Notes: generated by a model not told the origin, from the sequence alone. 25,191 nt of DNA from Gammaproteobacteria bacterium (GCA_002728935.1 PBWF01000004.1:1-25191), one strand, 5' to 3'. Positions 8,540 through 16,948 are shown, counted from the stretch's first letter. A program made the numbers and translations.

Positions 8540-9352
8540 ATGAGACTGGTTTCTTTTAACACCAACAGTATTCGTACCCGCTTGCATCAGCTCGAGGCGG
8601 TGATCGACCGTCACGCCCCCGCGGTGATTGGCATTCAGGAAACTAAGGTGACGGATGAAGAATTCCCTATCTCTGACATCGAGGCCTTGGGTTACCAGGC
8701 GATCTTTTTCGGTCAGAAGACTCACTATGGGGTGGCGCTATTATCTAAGAAGCCCCCTGTGGAGGTGCGACGAGGATTGCCCGGTGAGCTCGAGGACGCC
8801 CAGCGTCGATTTATCGAGGCGACCTACGATATCGAAGGGTTTGGCCCGGTGACCGTGATGAATGGTTACTTCCCTCAGGGTGAGAACCGCGACCATCCGA
8901 CCAAATTTCCAAACAAAGCAGACTTTTATCAGCGGCTTGATCGGCATCTTGACGATAGAGGAGCCGATGATGCGCCCCTCGTGGTCATGGGCGATATGAA
9001 CATCGCGCCCCTGGACGCAGACATCGGTATCGGTGAGGAGAATAAAAAAAGGTGGTTGCGCGATGGGAAAACAAGTTTCTTGCCCGAGGAACGCGAGTGG
9101 CTTGCTTCTATCCAGTCCAAAGGGCTAACGGACAGTTATAGGCTGATTCATCCTGACTCAGATGACCGCTTCAGCTGGTTTGACTATCGCAGCAAAGGAT
9201 TTGAGCGAGAGCCAAAGAGAGGGCTTCGCATCGATCTGATCTTGACCTCCCAAGCCCTCACCGAGCGAGTGACCGATGCCAATATAGATTACGAAGCGCG
9301 CGCGATGGAACGTCCTTCGGATCACTGCCCAATCTGGACGGAGCTTAAGTGA
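8540..9352 (+). CDS. xthA: Exodeoxyribonuclease III (AP endonuclease)
   Basis: A 270-residue DNA repair nuclease that cuts at abasic sites and degrades duplex DNA 3' to 5'. All family hallmarks are present: FNTNSIR with Asn7, IQETK with Glu34, NGYFPQGENRDHPTKFP with Tyr110, GDMNIAP with Asp152 and Asn154, FSWFDYRSKGFE, and the terminal SDHCPI with Asp261 and His262. Length matches E. coli ExoIII (268). ATG at 8540 has GGAG 5 nt upstream. It is a single-gene unit, divergent from the dioxygenase and convergent with the glutathione transferase. The assignment is secure; two xth-type paralogues are common in these bacteria. Confidence 0.95.
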   Translation: MRLVSFNTNSIRTRLHQLEAVIDRHAPAVIGIQETKVTDEEFPISDIEALGYQAIFFGQKTHYGVALLSKKPPVEVRRGLPGELEDAQRRFIEATYDIEGFGPVTVMNGYFPQGENRDHPTKFPNKADFYQRLDRHLDDRGADDAPLVVMGDMNIAPLDADIGIGEENKKRWLRDGKTSFLPEEREWLASIQSKGLTDSYRLIHPDSDDRFSWFDYRSKGFEREPKRGLRIDLILTSQALTERVTDANIDYEARAMERPSDHCPIWTELK

Positions 9353-9468
9353 GGACCTCAGCCGGCTACTCGCCCATTCCTCATTGGAGCGCGGTACGGC
9401 TGCATAATCGACTGACGCAAGCGCTAGCCTTTCGGTTCAGTCTGCGCCTGCCACTCTCGAACTTAGTG

Positions 9469-10101
9469 TTACCACTTCAGTACGGCCTGCGCAGCGGCAG
9501 TCTCCCGAAATCTGGCCTCCGAGGCTCGCAGTAGCGGGCGATCTCCCATGACGTCGGCTTTAACAAACCGCACAAATTGCAGTGAGGCTTGGAAGGTCAT
9601 GTCGGCGATGGACACGGAATTTCCCGTTAGGAAGGCGCGTCCATCGGATAGGAGGTTTTCGAGATAGTCGAGGGGTCCCTGCATGCTCTCTTGGAGCTGG
9701 GCAGCTCGTTCAGGTTCCGGCGGACGACCCAGCGGTGAGTTAGTGGCGTGACCAAATGCACCCATCGCGCTGGCCAAACGCACATCAACAATGCGCTCGA
9801 TATCCCAGGCCAACGCTTTGTTCTCAGCGCTGCCTGAAACAATCGCGCCTTCAGGAAACTTGTCTTCTAAGTAATGAATGATCGCGAGTGACTCGAGAAT
9901 GAACCCGCCATCGCCCAATTCAAAGGCCGGAACTGTGCCAAACGGGTTTCGAGCCAGATGCTCAGGTTCCTTGTGACGACCTTTAACCGTGTTCACGACA
10001 ATTTGCTCGATTGGCAGGGTCGTGCCGCGGGCTTCACGCTCTGCGATGTACAGCATGACTTTGGTTGGGTTGGGTGCCAGCGGCACCATAAAGAGTCTCA
10101 T
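9469..10101 (-). CDS. Glutathione S-transferase family protein
   Basis: A 210-residue protein with an N-terminal thioredoxin-like domain (residues 1-82) and a C-terminal helical domain. NPFGTVPAF at 52-60 carries the cis-proline after Val57. ESLAIIHYLE at 70-79 holds the Glu-Ser pair that grips the gamma-glutamyl group of glutathione. The catalytic loop near 10-14 reads PNPTK, so the activating residue is not an obvious Tyr, Ser or Cys at the usual spot. ATG at 10101 has AAGGAA 5-6 nt upstream. Convergent with xthA. Substrate and true glutathione transferase activity cannot be read from the sequence; a beta/theta-like bacterial GST is the best description. Confidence 0.88.
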   Translation of the reverse strand: MRLFMVPLAPNPTKVMLYIAEREARGTTLPIEQIVVNTVKGRHKEPEHLARNPFGTVPAFELGDGGFILESLAIIHYLEDKFPEGAIVSGSAENKALAWDIERIVDVRLASAMGAFGHATNSPLGRPPEPERAAQLQESMQGPLDYLENLLSDGRAFLTGNSVSIADMTFQASLQFVRFVKADVMGDRPLLRASEARFRETAAAQAVLKW

Positions 10102-10241
10102 TGCCGTTCCTTAGGAATAGGTGTGATGGAGTCATTACGCGCGTCTAGGATGCGTTCGTCAAGGCCCGATAGTGCCAAGGGTTAAGACCTGCCCTCACCG
10201 AGTAGCATTACCCGGATATCTCCACTCATCTGGTAGCTGAG

Positions 10242-10523
10242 TTATAAAAGGTAGGTGGTCAAAAACGGGATGCTGCCAAACAGAGTAATTAGCGCAAATC
10301 CTAGCCCAGTCGCCGAGAATTGGTTGCGCCAGGCCGTCCGAGTGGCGGACAAGATCAGAAAACTAAAAAAGTCGAAATTGAACTGACCTGGCCATGTCAT
10401 TGCCAAGATGTTCCCGAAAAAAGTCGGCAATAGCGGGCTCAGCCTGTCGTTTATGACGACTGGGATGGTGTAAATCACGACAGCGATGAGCATGACCACG
10501 AGTAGGGTGCGAATAGCAGTCAT
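10242..10523 (-). CDS. Small hydrophobic membrane protein, unknown function
   Basis: A 93-residue protein with three likely membrane helices: about 5-24, about 45-62 (around FDFFSFLILSA), and about 72-92. Between helices 1 and 2 is a conserved-looking loop ending in AMTWPGQFNFDF. The connection between helices 2 and 3 is polar (TRTAWRNQFS). Translation is supported by GAGGA about 6 nt before ATG at 10523. The even charge distribution and strong ribosome binding site make it a believable gene. I do not recognise a characterised family and assign no function. It follows the DEAD-box helicase gene on the same strand with about 205 bp between, so it probably has its own promoter. Confidence 0.65.
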   Translation of the reverse strand: MTAIRTLLVVMLIAVVIYTIPVVINDRLSPLLPTFFGNILAMTWPGQFNFDFFSFLILSATRTAWRNQFSATGLGFALITLFGSIPFLTTYLL

Positions 10524-10728
10524 GGAAAGTCCTCGGATGTAACCGCGTCGTCAGGTTGCCACCTCGCGTAAAGGCGCCCAATTATTAATCCCAAAGACAA
10601 ATGCTGACCAATATTTCGTGGCCGAAGGATCGTCCCATCCGCCTAAATCGAGGGATTGGAGGCGCGAGTGGCCAAGCAAACTGGCAGCTGCTCCTGTAAG
10701 GAAGGTTTCCTTTGAAACGCATTAAGAA

Positions 10729-12090
10729 CTATGCGCCTTGATTGACCTTCTTAGGTTTTCTTCGCCTTGGCTTTCGTTTTGCATCGGCTTTTTTTAATTG
10801 ACCCGAAGGGCTTTGGTTGGGCTTACGCCTTCGAGGCCGTCTTCGCTTTCGCTCATCGGTGCCCCTGTCCTTTTTGGCTGGGCCGGGCGCTGGCGCAGAT
10901 TGGTTTTGACGCGGAGCTGACTCTGGTGTGGATTGATCTTCACTAGGAAGCGAATTCTTCAAATCGATGCTGAGTGGCGGAATCGGGTTTTTGATCAGTC
11001 GCTCGATGTCCTTTAGGCGTTTCGTTTCTGTTTCGTCCACTAGTGACCAAGCGACACCGTTTTCGCCCGCTCGCGCAGTTCGACCGATGCGATGCACATA
11101 GTTTTCTGGTTCTTGCGGAAGCTCAAAGTTGATGACGTGACTGATGCCGCGAATATCAATGCCCCGAGCGGCCACGTCGGTGGCCACCAAAATCCAATCC
11201 GAACCCTGTTTGAAGCGCTCCAATGCCCGGGTTCGGGCGTTTTGCGATTTATTGCCATTGATGGCACTTGCAGAAAATCCGGCCTTCAGTAATTTCTTGG
11301 TGACGCGCTCTGACGCATGCTTGGTGCGAGTGAATACGATCACCTTTCGGACGGCATCGCGATTCAGTAGTTGATGCAGTGCTTCTTGTTTTTTTGCGGT
11401 TGGTACAGCCAACTTGTGTTGAGTGATTTTGGCTACCGCGACTTGCTTTGGCGTCACAGACACTTGCTGCGGCTGATCCAACAAGAATGCTGACAGCGCA
11501 CGAACCTCCTTAGACATGGTTGCGGAAAAGAGCGCCGTTTGACGGTTGCTCGGGAGCATGGCCGCGATTTTTCTGATGTCGCCAATAAACCCCATGTCTA
11601 GCAATCGATCAGCTTCGTCCAGCACCAGGTACTGAACGGCGCTGAGCGACAGGAAGCCCTGTGCTTCCAAATCCATGAGACGGCCGGGAGTGGCGACTAA
11701 AATCTCTGCGCCTTTCTCCAGACGCCTGATTTGCGGGTTCTGATTAGCGCCGCCGAAAATACAAGTCGATCGAATGCTTGTCTCTTGGCCGTACTGGCGA
11801 ATGTCTTCGAAGATTTGTGAGGCGAGTTCACGCGTGGGAGCAAGGATCAAGGCTAAAGGACGCTTCTTTGCAGCGCGTAGCCCCTTGTCTTGAATGGCGT
11901 TCAGCATCGGAAGGGCAAACGCTGCGGTTTTTCCTGTGCCGGTTTGTGCGATGCCCAAGAGATCGCGCCCCTGCATCAGCAAGGGTAATGATCGTTGCTG
12001 GATGGGGGTGGGTGTTTGGAACCCTAACCGATCAAGGGCAGTTAAGAGTGGTTGGCACAGTTGAAGAGAAGCGAAAGTTGATTGAGTCAA
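10729..12090 (-). CDS. rhlE: DEAD-box ATP-dependent RNA helicase, RhlE-like
   Basis: A 453-residue RNA helicase for ribosome assembly or RNA remodelling. The Q motif (FQTPTPIQ, 24-31), AQTGTGKT (48-55), PTREL (85-89), TPGR (134-137), DEAD (158-161), SAT (189-191) and HRIGRTAR (333-340) are all present in order. The FQTPTPIQ Q motif and LDEADRLLDMGF are typical of RhlE. After residue about 370 comes a disordered tail rich in Lys/Arg with PRRRKP twice, likely for RNA or ribosome binding. The start is TTG at 12090, supported by GAGG 6 nt upstream (cgaggccacc) and by the family N-terminus (FASLQL). No in-frame ATG lies nearby. RhlE versus SrmB or DbpA rests on the core sequence and lack of a DbpA-type C-terminal domain. 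Confidence 0.92.
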   Translation of the reverse strand: MTQSTFASLQLCQPLLTALDRLGFQTPTPIQQRSLPLLMQGRDLLGIAQTGTGKTAAFALPMLNAIQDKGLRAAKKRPLALILAPTRELASQIFEDIRQYGQETSIRSTCIFGGANQNPQIRRLEKGAEILVATPGRLMDLEAQGFLSLSAVQYLVLDEADRLLDMGFIGDIRKIAAMLPSNRQTALFSATMSKEVRALSAFLLDQPQQVSVTPKQVAVAKITQHKLAVPTAKKQEALHQLLNRDAVRKVIVFTRTKHASERVTKKLLKAGFSASAINGNKSQNARTRALERFKQGSDWILVATDVAARGIDIRGISHVINFELPQEPENYVHRIGRTARAGENGVAWSLVDETETKRLKDIERLIKNPIPPLSIDLKNSLPSEDQSTPESAPRQNQSAPAPGPAKKDRGTDERKRRRPRRRKPNQSPSGQLKKADAKRKPRRRKPKKVNQGA

Positions 12091-12546
12091 GGTGGCCTCG
12101 AATGTCCAACGCGCGGCCGAACGGTGAGTGACTGAGATTCGTTTGATCAGTCACGAGTGGGTGAATCGATCGCTTAATGGATCGTGTAGAGCGCGCGCAC
12201 CTTAAGAGGCGGGTAGGCCAAAGTCAACTAAAAGGAAGCTTCGAGAGCATTACAGTACTTGGTGCTTTTGGCTGATGAGGCCCACGACTCGCCTGAGCCA
12301 TGGTCTTTGATGAGGCGCTTTTTTTCAGAGTGCTCTTTAGGTGGTTCAGGCTTTTGGTGGAGAAAGAAACAATACGCTTTTGTTCCAGTGGCAATTGGTT
12401 GTCTCAGCAACGAAGACAAGCCGGCGGCCCAACAGATAGCTGCATCCTTGGTGACCCGTGCCTCACTGGCTGGAGAGCCGACCGACGCGAGCGCCGTCGC
12501 AAGGGCTTTTTCGGCTGCGCCCATGAAGCGGCCTTACATCCAGCGA
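12091..12546. other. Spacer between helicase and phosphotransferase genes; holds one possible small gene
   Basis: A 456 bp stretch. The part near 12091-12227 should carry the helicase promoter and shows no clear gene. The rest is covered by a possible small minus-strand gene at 12228-12524 (listed separately). An antisense plus-strand frame also stays open here. No repeat, tRNA or clear terminator was seen. Confidence 0.4.
12228..12524 (-). CDS. Possible small gene downstream of the phosphotransferase, unknown product
   Basis: A 98-codon frame beginning 22 bp after the phosphotransferase stop codon on the same strand. An AAGG lies 7 nt before ATG 12524 (taaggccgcttc), well placed for translation. 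The N-terminal third is Ala-rich (MGAAEKALATALAS) and its codons show the G-first, G/C-third pattern expected of coding DNA. The C-terminal part is hydrophilic with HQKPEPPKEHSEKKR. I recognise no domain, signal peptide or membrane segment. The opposite strand is also open over the same bases, which lowers confidence. It may be a small operon partner of the phosphotransferase or a chance frame. Confidence 0.35.
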   Translation of the reverse strand: MGAAEKALATALASVGSPASEARVTKDAAICWAAGLSSLLRQPIATGTKAYCFFLHQKPEPPKEHSEKKRLIKDHGSGESWASSAKSTKYCNALEASF

Positions 12547-13869
12547 CTAGCGGTTTTTGAAGCGCTCTGGAACGTCCAGCCAAGGACCCATCTCGCCCTG
12601 GTTATCTGGCATGGCGTTCAATTGTTCATAAACGCCATAGTCCTTAAAGGTCACCCGGAAATTGGCGGTCGCCTTGCGCCACCACATTCGCTGCCTGCGT
12701 TCCTCTGGCGTCAGGTCAGCCTCGGTCTCTCCTTTGTCGCCCATCTCAACCCGGGACGCTTGCTCGTTGTTTAACCCTGCTTGCCAGATGTTGGCGCCGA
12801 AGCCGATGTAGTAAATGAGCAGTACGGTCGACATCACCATATATTCCCTCTGGAATTGCTCGTAGGTGTACTGTTTGTATAGTGAGGTTTGATCCATAAA
12901 CGCCTCAAAGAATCGGGCCATGATCTTGTCGCGATTGCTCGGGTCATAGACTTCTGGTAGGACGGTGCCTGTATTCATTAAGTAGGCAAGGTCGGAAGGG
13001 ATGGGGCCGCGAGTCATGAGCTGGAAATCAATGGTCAACCAGCCGTTGGGGTAGGCCGCCGACTCTGGACAGAAAAATAAGTTGTCGCCCCGTAAATCAC
13101 CGTGCACCAGTGTGCAGGTGCCACCATTTTGGGGTCGAATCGGCTCATAAAACGCTTCCAGTTTGTTGGTAAACAGTGTCGAAAAGTTCGGTCCGATTTC
13201 CTTGTCCCAAGGGAAACCATTGATTAGGGTTGATTCACTCATCGACGTCCATATGTCATAAAGCGCCGCGCCGCTAGGCATGATCTGTCGGAAGGCGGCT
13301 AAATTCTCATCAGAAGCCCAATGCACGATACCGAGTTGGTCGAGCGGTTTGGATTTCTCACCCTCGTGACAGCCCTCCCATGCGACTGCAACCTCAACGA
13401 GTTTCGGCACCATATGCAGTACTTCGTCAGTCGTCATCTCCGTTTCATGCAGCTTTTGGGTACCAAAGGCGTTTGCGTCATCCATGAGCAGCGCCCATCG
13501 GTCTTCGGCAGCGTCAAAGTCAGCTAAATACACTTGAGGTCTTGGATAAAAGGTTTCGCTTGGCATGGTATAGGCGATGATGTCCTTCTCGAACATGCCT
13601 GCGATTTGCTCCTTGGGAGCTAGCTCAAAGTCTGGCCAAGTCTTGACGACAAAACTGTCGGGCGCATCGGTAGGGTACTTAAAGTGGCACTTCACACGTT
13701 TGATCGATGAGAAGTAGCCCGCAGTCATGCCGACTCCCTGGTCGTCAGTGGAGGTCACTTCATTGTCGTCGCTCAGTAACCCTCTGCCGCGTAGCAGTTC
13801 TGTCATGAATGCTGCGTTGACGTCGTCGAGTGTTCTGGGGAGTTGCATCCCTTCTGGAATCTTGATCAC
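12547..13869 (-). CDS. EcKinase/APH-like phosphotransferase
   Basis: A 440-residue kinase-fold enzyme of the aminoglycoside phosphotransferase/ecdysteroid-kinase-like superfamily, which phosphorylates small-molecule hydroxyls with ATP. A likely ATP-binding lysine is Lys76 (VVKTWP), with a partner acidic residue in MFEKD near 94. The catalytic loop HGDLRGDN is at 256-263 (catalytic Asp258, Asn263) and the metal-binding DFQ at 281-283, replacing the DFG of protein kinases. The family includes ecdysteroid kinases, the kinase domain of ACAD10/11 (acting on 4-hydroxyacyl-CoA) and bacterial LvaA. Start GTG at 13869 has AGAGG upstream, slightly far (about 11 nt). It diverges from an acyl-CoA synthetase gene. 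That pairing suggests a hydroxy-lipid or hydroxy-acyl-CoA substrate rather than an antibiotic, but this is inference. Confidence 0.82.
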   Translation of the reverse strand: MIKIPEGMQLPRTLDDVNAAFMTELLRGRGLLSDDNEVTSTDDQGVGMTAGYFSSIKRVKCHFKYPTDAPDSFVVKTWPDFELAPKEQIAGMFEKDIIAYTMPSETFYPRPQVYLADFDAAEDRWALLMDDANAFGTQKLHETEMTTDEVLHMVPKLVEVAVAWEGCHEGEKSKPLDQLGIVHWASDENLAAFRQIMPSGAALYDIWTSMSESTLINGFPWDKEIGPNFSTLFTNKLEAFYEPIRPQNGGTCTLVHGDLRGDNLFFCPESAAYPNGWLTIDFQLMTRGPIPSDLAYLMNTGTVLPEVYDPSNRDKIMARFFEAFMDQTSLYKQYTYEQFQREYMVMSTVLLIYYIGFGANIWQAGLNNEQASRVEMGDKGETEADLTPEERRQRMWWRKATANFRVTFKDYGVYEQLNAMPDNQGEMGPWLDVPERFKNR

Positions 13870-14320
13870 GGCTGGCTAATCCTCTGTCAATTCAATCGTC
13901 AATGAATGGTCAATCAAACCTCGCAGTCTCCAAAACCTTATTTTTGGCGAGTTTGTGATTGCTCCCTCATCCTTGACCAGAAACCACGGTGTGGCAACCC
14001 CTTTACGCACACATCGTGCTTTGCCTCGCGCTGCCCTGGATACGATCGATTGCAAAGAAATTGGGCCCGGCGCCGCCAATGATGCGCGCGATTTAAGGCA
14101 AGAGTTAAAAACGGAATGGTTGATATTCATGCTTACGGATTCAGAGCAGCAAGCAGCCTAATGAATGTGCCACAAATGTAATTGTGAGCGTTATGCAACA
14201 GTGAAGCGGCATCGAATTGGCTGCGCCAGTTGCACGCGGCTAGAAGCGGTTTAAGGCGGCTTGCGTTAGAGTGAGACGAGCGTGGCTCGCAAAAGAGCAG
14301 GATTGTTCAGAGGAGGTGCA
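13870..14320. promoter_or_regulatory. Divergent control region between phosphotransferase and acyl-CoA synthetase genes
   Basis: A 451 bp stretch if the synthetase starts at ATG 14321. It should hold promoters for both genes. Next to the phosphotransferase start, TCAAT occurs four times in 28 bp (13887, 13892, 13899, 13910), possibly a regulator site. Frames open on both strands near 13876-14161 look like chance. No tRNA, repeat or mobile element was seen. Confidence 0.35.
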
Positions 14321-15865
14321 ATGGGAAGTATATGGCAGGGCGATGAATCCTTACCCACTGAATCGCTTGAAGCTCGGGCGCTACAAGTCGCCACTGGCCT
14401 TATAGAAGAGGGTTTATCTCCAGGTGATGGCGTAGGGATCTATTTGCGCAACGATTTTGCGTTTTTTGAGATCAGTCGCGGTGCCGCACTGATGGGCGCG
14501 TATCCGGTGGCTATCAATTGGCATTACACGCCTGCCGAAGCGGAATACCTCTTTAATGATTCGGGCATCAAGGCTCTGGTCATTCATGCCGATCTTCTCT
14601 CGAGAGTGAGACAGGTCATTCCCGATCATGTACTGATCCTTTCAGTCCCAGTGCCGAAATCGATCCAGTTGGCCTACGGCGTGAGCGATGCCCAGTGCGC
14701 AGTACAACCCGGCGATATCAATTGGAACGTGTGGCGTCAGTCGTTTGAAGCCTCCCCCCGGGACCCGGAGCAATTGCCAAGCACTATAATTTACACCTCT
14801 GGAACGACGGGAAAACCCAAGGGTGTTCGCCGACCCATGGCAACCCCAGAGCAAATGGCGATCTCAAGACGCATGCTCGGGATTAGTTATGGATTTGATG
14901 GCTATGAGGGGCGGGGCGAGGCTATTACCACTGCTGTCGTTGGGCCCATTTATCATTCCGCGCCAAACGCGCATGCCAGCTTTTGCTTTAGAGAGGGGGC
15001 GAATATCGTCATCACCCCCCGATTTGATCCCGAAAATTTACTAGCGCTTATCGAGCGCCATCGAATTACGCATCTCAATATGGTGCCCATCATGTTCAAT
15101 CGCCTCCTTAAGCTCCCGCAATCGGTTCGCGATGCCTATGATGTGTCCTCGCTTCAGTTCGTTGCTCATGCCGCAGCGCCGGTATCGCCGCCTATTAAGC
15201 GCGTCATGATCGAATGGTGGGGGCCAGTGATCAACGAGTATTACGGCTCAACCGAGATGGGCAATGTTACGTTTTGCACGGCCGAGGAGTGGCTCGCTCA
15301 TCCCGGTTCAGTGGGGCGACCCATGCCGGATGCTGTGGTTCGGGTGATTGATGATGAAGGGAAAGACCTGCCGCCCCGCGAAATTGGAGAGGTGATTGGC
15401 CGAACCAAAGGGAGCGTCGATTTCACCTATCAGAATGATGATGAGAAGCGTCGTCGCATGGAGAAGGCAGGACTCGTTACCCCAGGGGACATGGGCTATT
15501 TTGACGAAGACGGATTTCTGTATTTGTGTGATCGAGCGAACGACATGGTTATCTCGGGTGGGGTAAACATTTATCCTGCTGAAATTGAGGCGGAGCTCCA
15601 CAAAATCACTGACATTGCTGACTGCGCGGTCTTTGGTATCCCTGATGATGAATTTGGTGAGGCCCTGTGTGCCTATATTCAACTCCAGCCCGACGCATCG
15701 TTAACCGAATCTGCTTTGCGACAGCAGCTGAGGGAGACCGTCGCCGGATATAAAATGCCCAAAGTCTGGGAGTTTGTTCTGGATTTGCCCCGTGAGGACT
15801 CAGGAAAGATTTTTAAAAGGAAGCTCCGAGAACCGTATTGGGAGGGGCAAGATCGCCGGATATAG
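14321..15865 (+). CDS. Acyl-CoA synthetase (AMP-forming, FadD-like)
   Basis: A 514-residue adenylate-forming ligase that joins a carboxylic acid to coenzyme A with ATP. The phosphate-binding loop YTSGTTGKPKG is at about 158-168, the adenine site NEYYGSTE at about 305-312, GDMGYFDEDGFLYLCDR at about 389-405, and the C-terminal catalytic lysine in DSGKIFKRKL near 496. ATG at 14321 is chosen because AGGAGG lies 5 nt upstream. A GTG at 14282 is in frame but would add 13 residues and has no comparable site. The carboxylate substrate is not evident; medium- or long-chain fatty, aryl or sterol side-chain acids are all known for this group. It is followed 54 bp later by the imine-reductase-like gene, probably in one transcript. 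Confidence 0.9.
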   Translation: MGSIWQGDESLPTESLEARALQVATGLIEEGLSPGDGVGIYLRNDFAFFEISRGAALMGAYPVAINWHYTPAEAEYLFNDSGIKALVIHADLLSRVRQVIPDHVLILSVPVPKSIQLAYGVSDAQCAVQPGDINWNVWRQSFEASPRDPEQLPSTIIYTSGTTGKPKGVRRPMATPEQMAISRRMLGISYGFDGYEGRGEAITTAVVGPIYHSAPNAHASFCFREGANIVITPRFDPENLLALIERHRITHLNMVPIMFNRLLKLPQSVRDAYDVSSLQFVAHAAAPVSPPIKRVMIEWWGPVINEYYGSTEMGNVTFCTAEEWLAHPGSVGRPMPDAVVRVIDDEGKDLPPREIGEVIGRTKGSVDFTYQNDDEKRRRMEKAGLVTPGDMGYFDEDGFLYLCDRANDMVISGGVNIYPAEIEAELHKITDIADCAVFGIPDDEFGEALCAYIQLQPDASLTESALRQQLRETVAGYKMPKVWEFVLDLPREDSGKIFKRKLREPYWEGQDRRI

Positions 15866-15919
15866 GGTGGCATGCCGTATAGGTAGCAAATTGTTGATGA
15901 GTGGGAAAGGAGAGTGGTG

Positions 15920-16789
15920 GTGAATCAAAATGTCATGGTGGTTGGCTTAGGCTTAATGGGGTCGGCCCTTGCTAAAACGCTGCTACAAAACGAATACCCG
16001 GTGGCGGTTTGGAATCGCACTTCTCAGAAAACAGAGCCGCTTGTTGCATTGGGTGCGCGTGCGGCGCTCTCGGTTTCAGAGGGTGTGCATGAGAGCGACA
16101 CCATTCTTCTGTGCCTGCGCAATTATGATGACTGCTTTGCTGTTTTAGATGATTGCCCCAGCCTTGCAGGCAAAACAGTCATTCAGCTCACGACCGCATC
16201 AGCGGGCCAAGCTGCGCAAATGGAGGAGTGGGCGGAAAAGAAGGGTGCCCGCTATCTCGATGGCGCTATCATTGCTTATCCAAGCGGAATAGGTACTCCA
16301 GGGAGTATGTTGATCATGGCCGGCGATGAAGTGGCTTGGGTTGCTTCAGAGGCGCTGATTCGAGTGCTTGGTCCAGCTAGCCGATATGTCGGCAGCGATG
16401 TCGCTGTTCCGGCGTCGCTGGACTTTGCCATTATCTTTTCGAGTGTTGTGTCACAGCTTGCGGTGATTCAGGGATTTCATTTGCTGGAAGATCGAGACAT
16501 CAGTGCCGACACCTATGCGGATTTCATAACCCCGCTGTTTGGAAAAGGCGTAGCCGAGGGGCTTCGCAAGCAATTACAGAAAATCGCGCGGGACGACTTC
16601 GGTCAGCCTGATGCAACGATCAGCACCTGGCGCAGTGCGTTGGCTGAGGCCAGTGACGCGGGCGATAACCCGAAAAACATGGAACTGGTTGAATCGGTGC
16701 AAGCATTACTCGGCCGAGCAATCGATGCTGGCGAAGGCGAAAAGGATCTCATCGCAATGATTCGCTACATGCGTGGATCAAAGTGCTGA
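15920..16789 (+). CDS. NADP-dependent imine-reductase-like dehydrogenase (6PGDH superfamily)
   Basis: About 290 residues. The N-terminal Rossmann domain has VVGLGLMGSALA, and VWNRT places an Arg where NADP(H) 2'-phosphate is bound. The middle segment GARYLDGAIIAYPSGIG followed by MLIMAGD is typical of imine reductases, not 6-phosphogluconate or 3-hydroxyisobutyrate dehydrogenases. At the site where those enzymes have a catalytic lysine, this protein reads ASLDFA, giving an Asp near residue 168-170, as seen in many imine reductases. Three GTG codons in a row (15914, 15917, 15920) could start it. I prefer 15920 because AAAGGAG ends 7 nt upstream. It follows the acyl-CoA synthetase on the same strand. 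The natural substrate of imine reductases is mostly unknown. Confidence 0.82.
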   Translation: MNQNVMVVGLGLMGSALAKTLLQNEYPVAVWNRTSQKTEPLVALGARAALSVSEGVHESDTILLCLRNYDDCFAVLDDCPSLAGKTVIQLTTASAGQAAQMEEWAEKKGARYLDGAIIAYPSGIGTPGSMLIMAGDEVAWVASEALIRVLGPASRYVGSDVAVPASLDFAIIFSSVVSQLAVIQGFHLLEDRDISADTYADFITPLFGKGVAEGLRKQLQKIARDDFGQPDATISTWRSALAEASDAGDNPKNMELVESVQALLGRAIDAGEGEKDLIAMIRYMRGSKC

Positions 16790-16912
16790 TTGCATTAGAG
16801 CTCGCTAACCATATCCTCAATGAGAAGATCTCACTAATGCGCGCCTAGGGCGTTTGCCTTTGCTTGGCGTGACTGACGCGACGGTGCTTGATATTGCAAT
16901 GCCATCGGCACC

Positions 16913-16933
16913 GCCTGGCCTTCCTAGCCAGGC
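16913..16933. terminator. Perfect hairpin between convergent genes
   Basis: GCCTGGC, a 7-base loop and GCCAGGC form a perfect 7 bp stem in the gap between the convergent dehydrogenase and nhaB genes. No run of T follows on either strand, so it is not a classic intrinsic terminator. The location suggests a bidirectional end signal or 3'-end stabiliser. Confidence 0.3.
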
Positions 16934-16948
16934 AGGCATGTGCACTGA

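Noticed and set aside
10698..10712. AAGGAA-GGT-TTCCTT hairpin after the helicase gene
   Set aside because: AT-rich, no T run in the transcript direction, and an overlapping alternative stem exists; not convincing as a terminator.
12259..12774. 171-codon plus-strand open frame
   Set aside because: It runs antisense into the well-supported phosphotransferase C-terminus, starts with TTG lacking a ribosome binding site, and resembles no family.
13876..14161. Open frames on both strands in the phosphotransferase/synthetase gap
   Set aside because: Short, no recognisable sequence and no ribosome binding site; treated as promoter region.
15308..15682. 124-codon minus-strand open frame
   Set aside because: Antisense within the acyl-CoA synthetase; no independent support.
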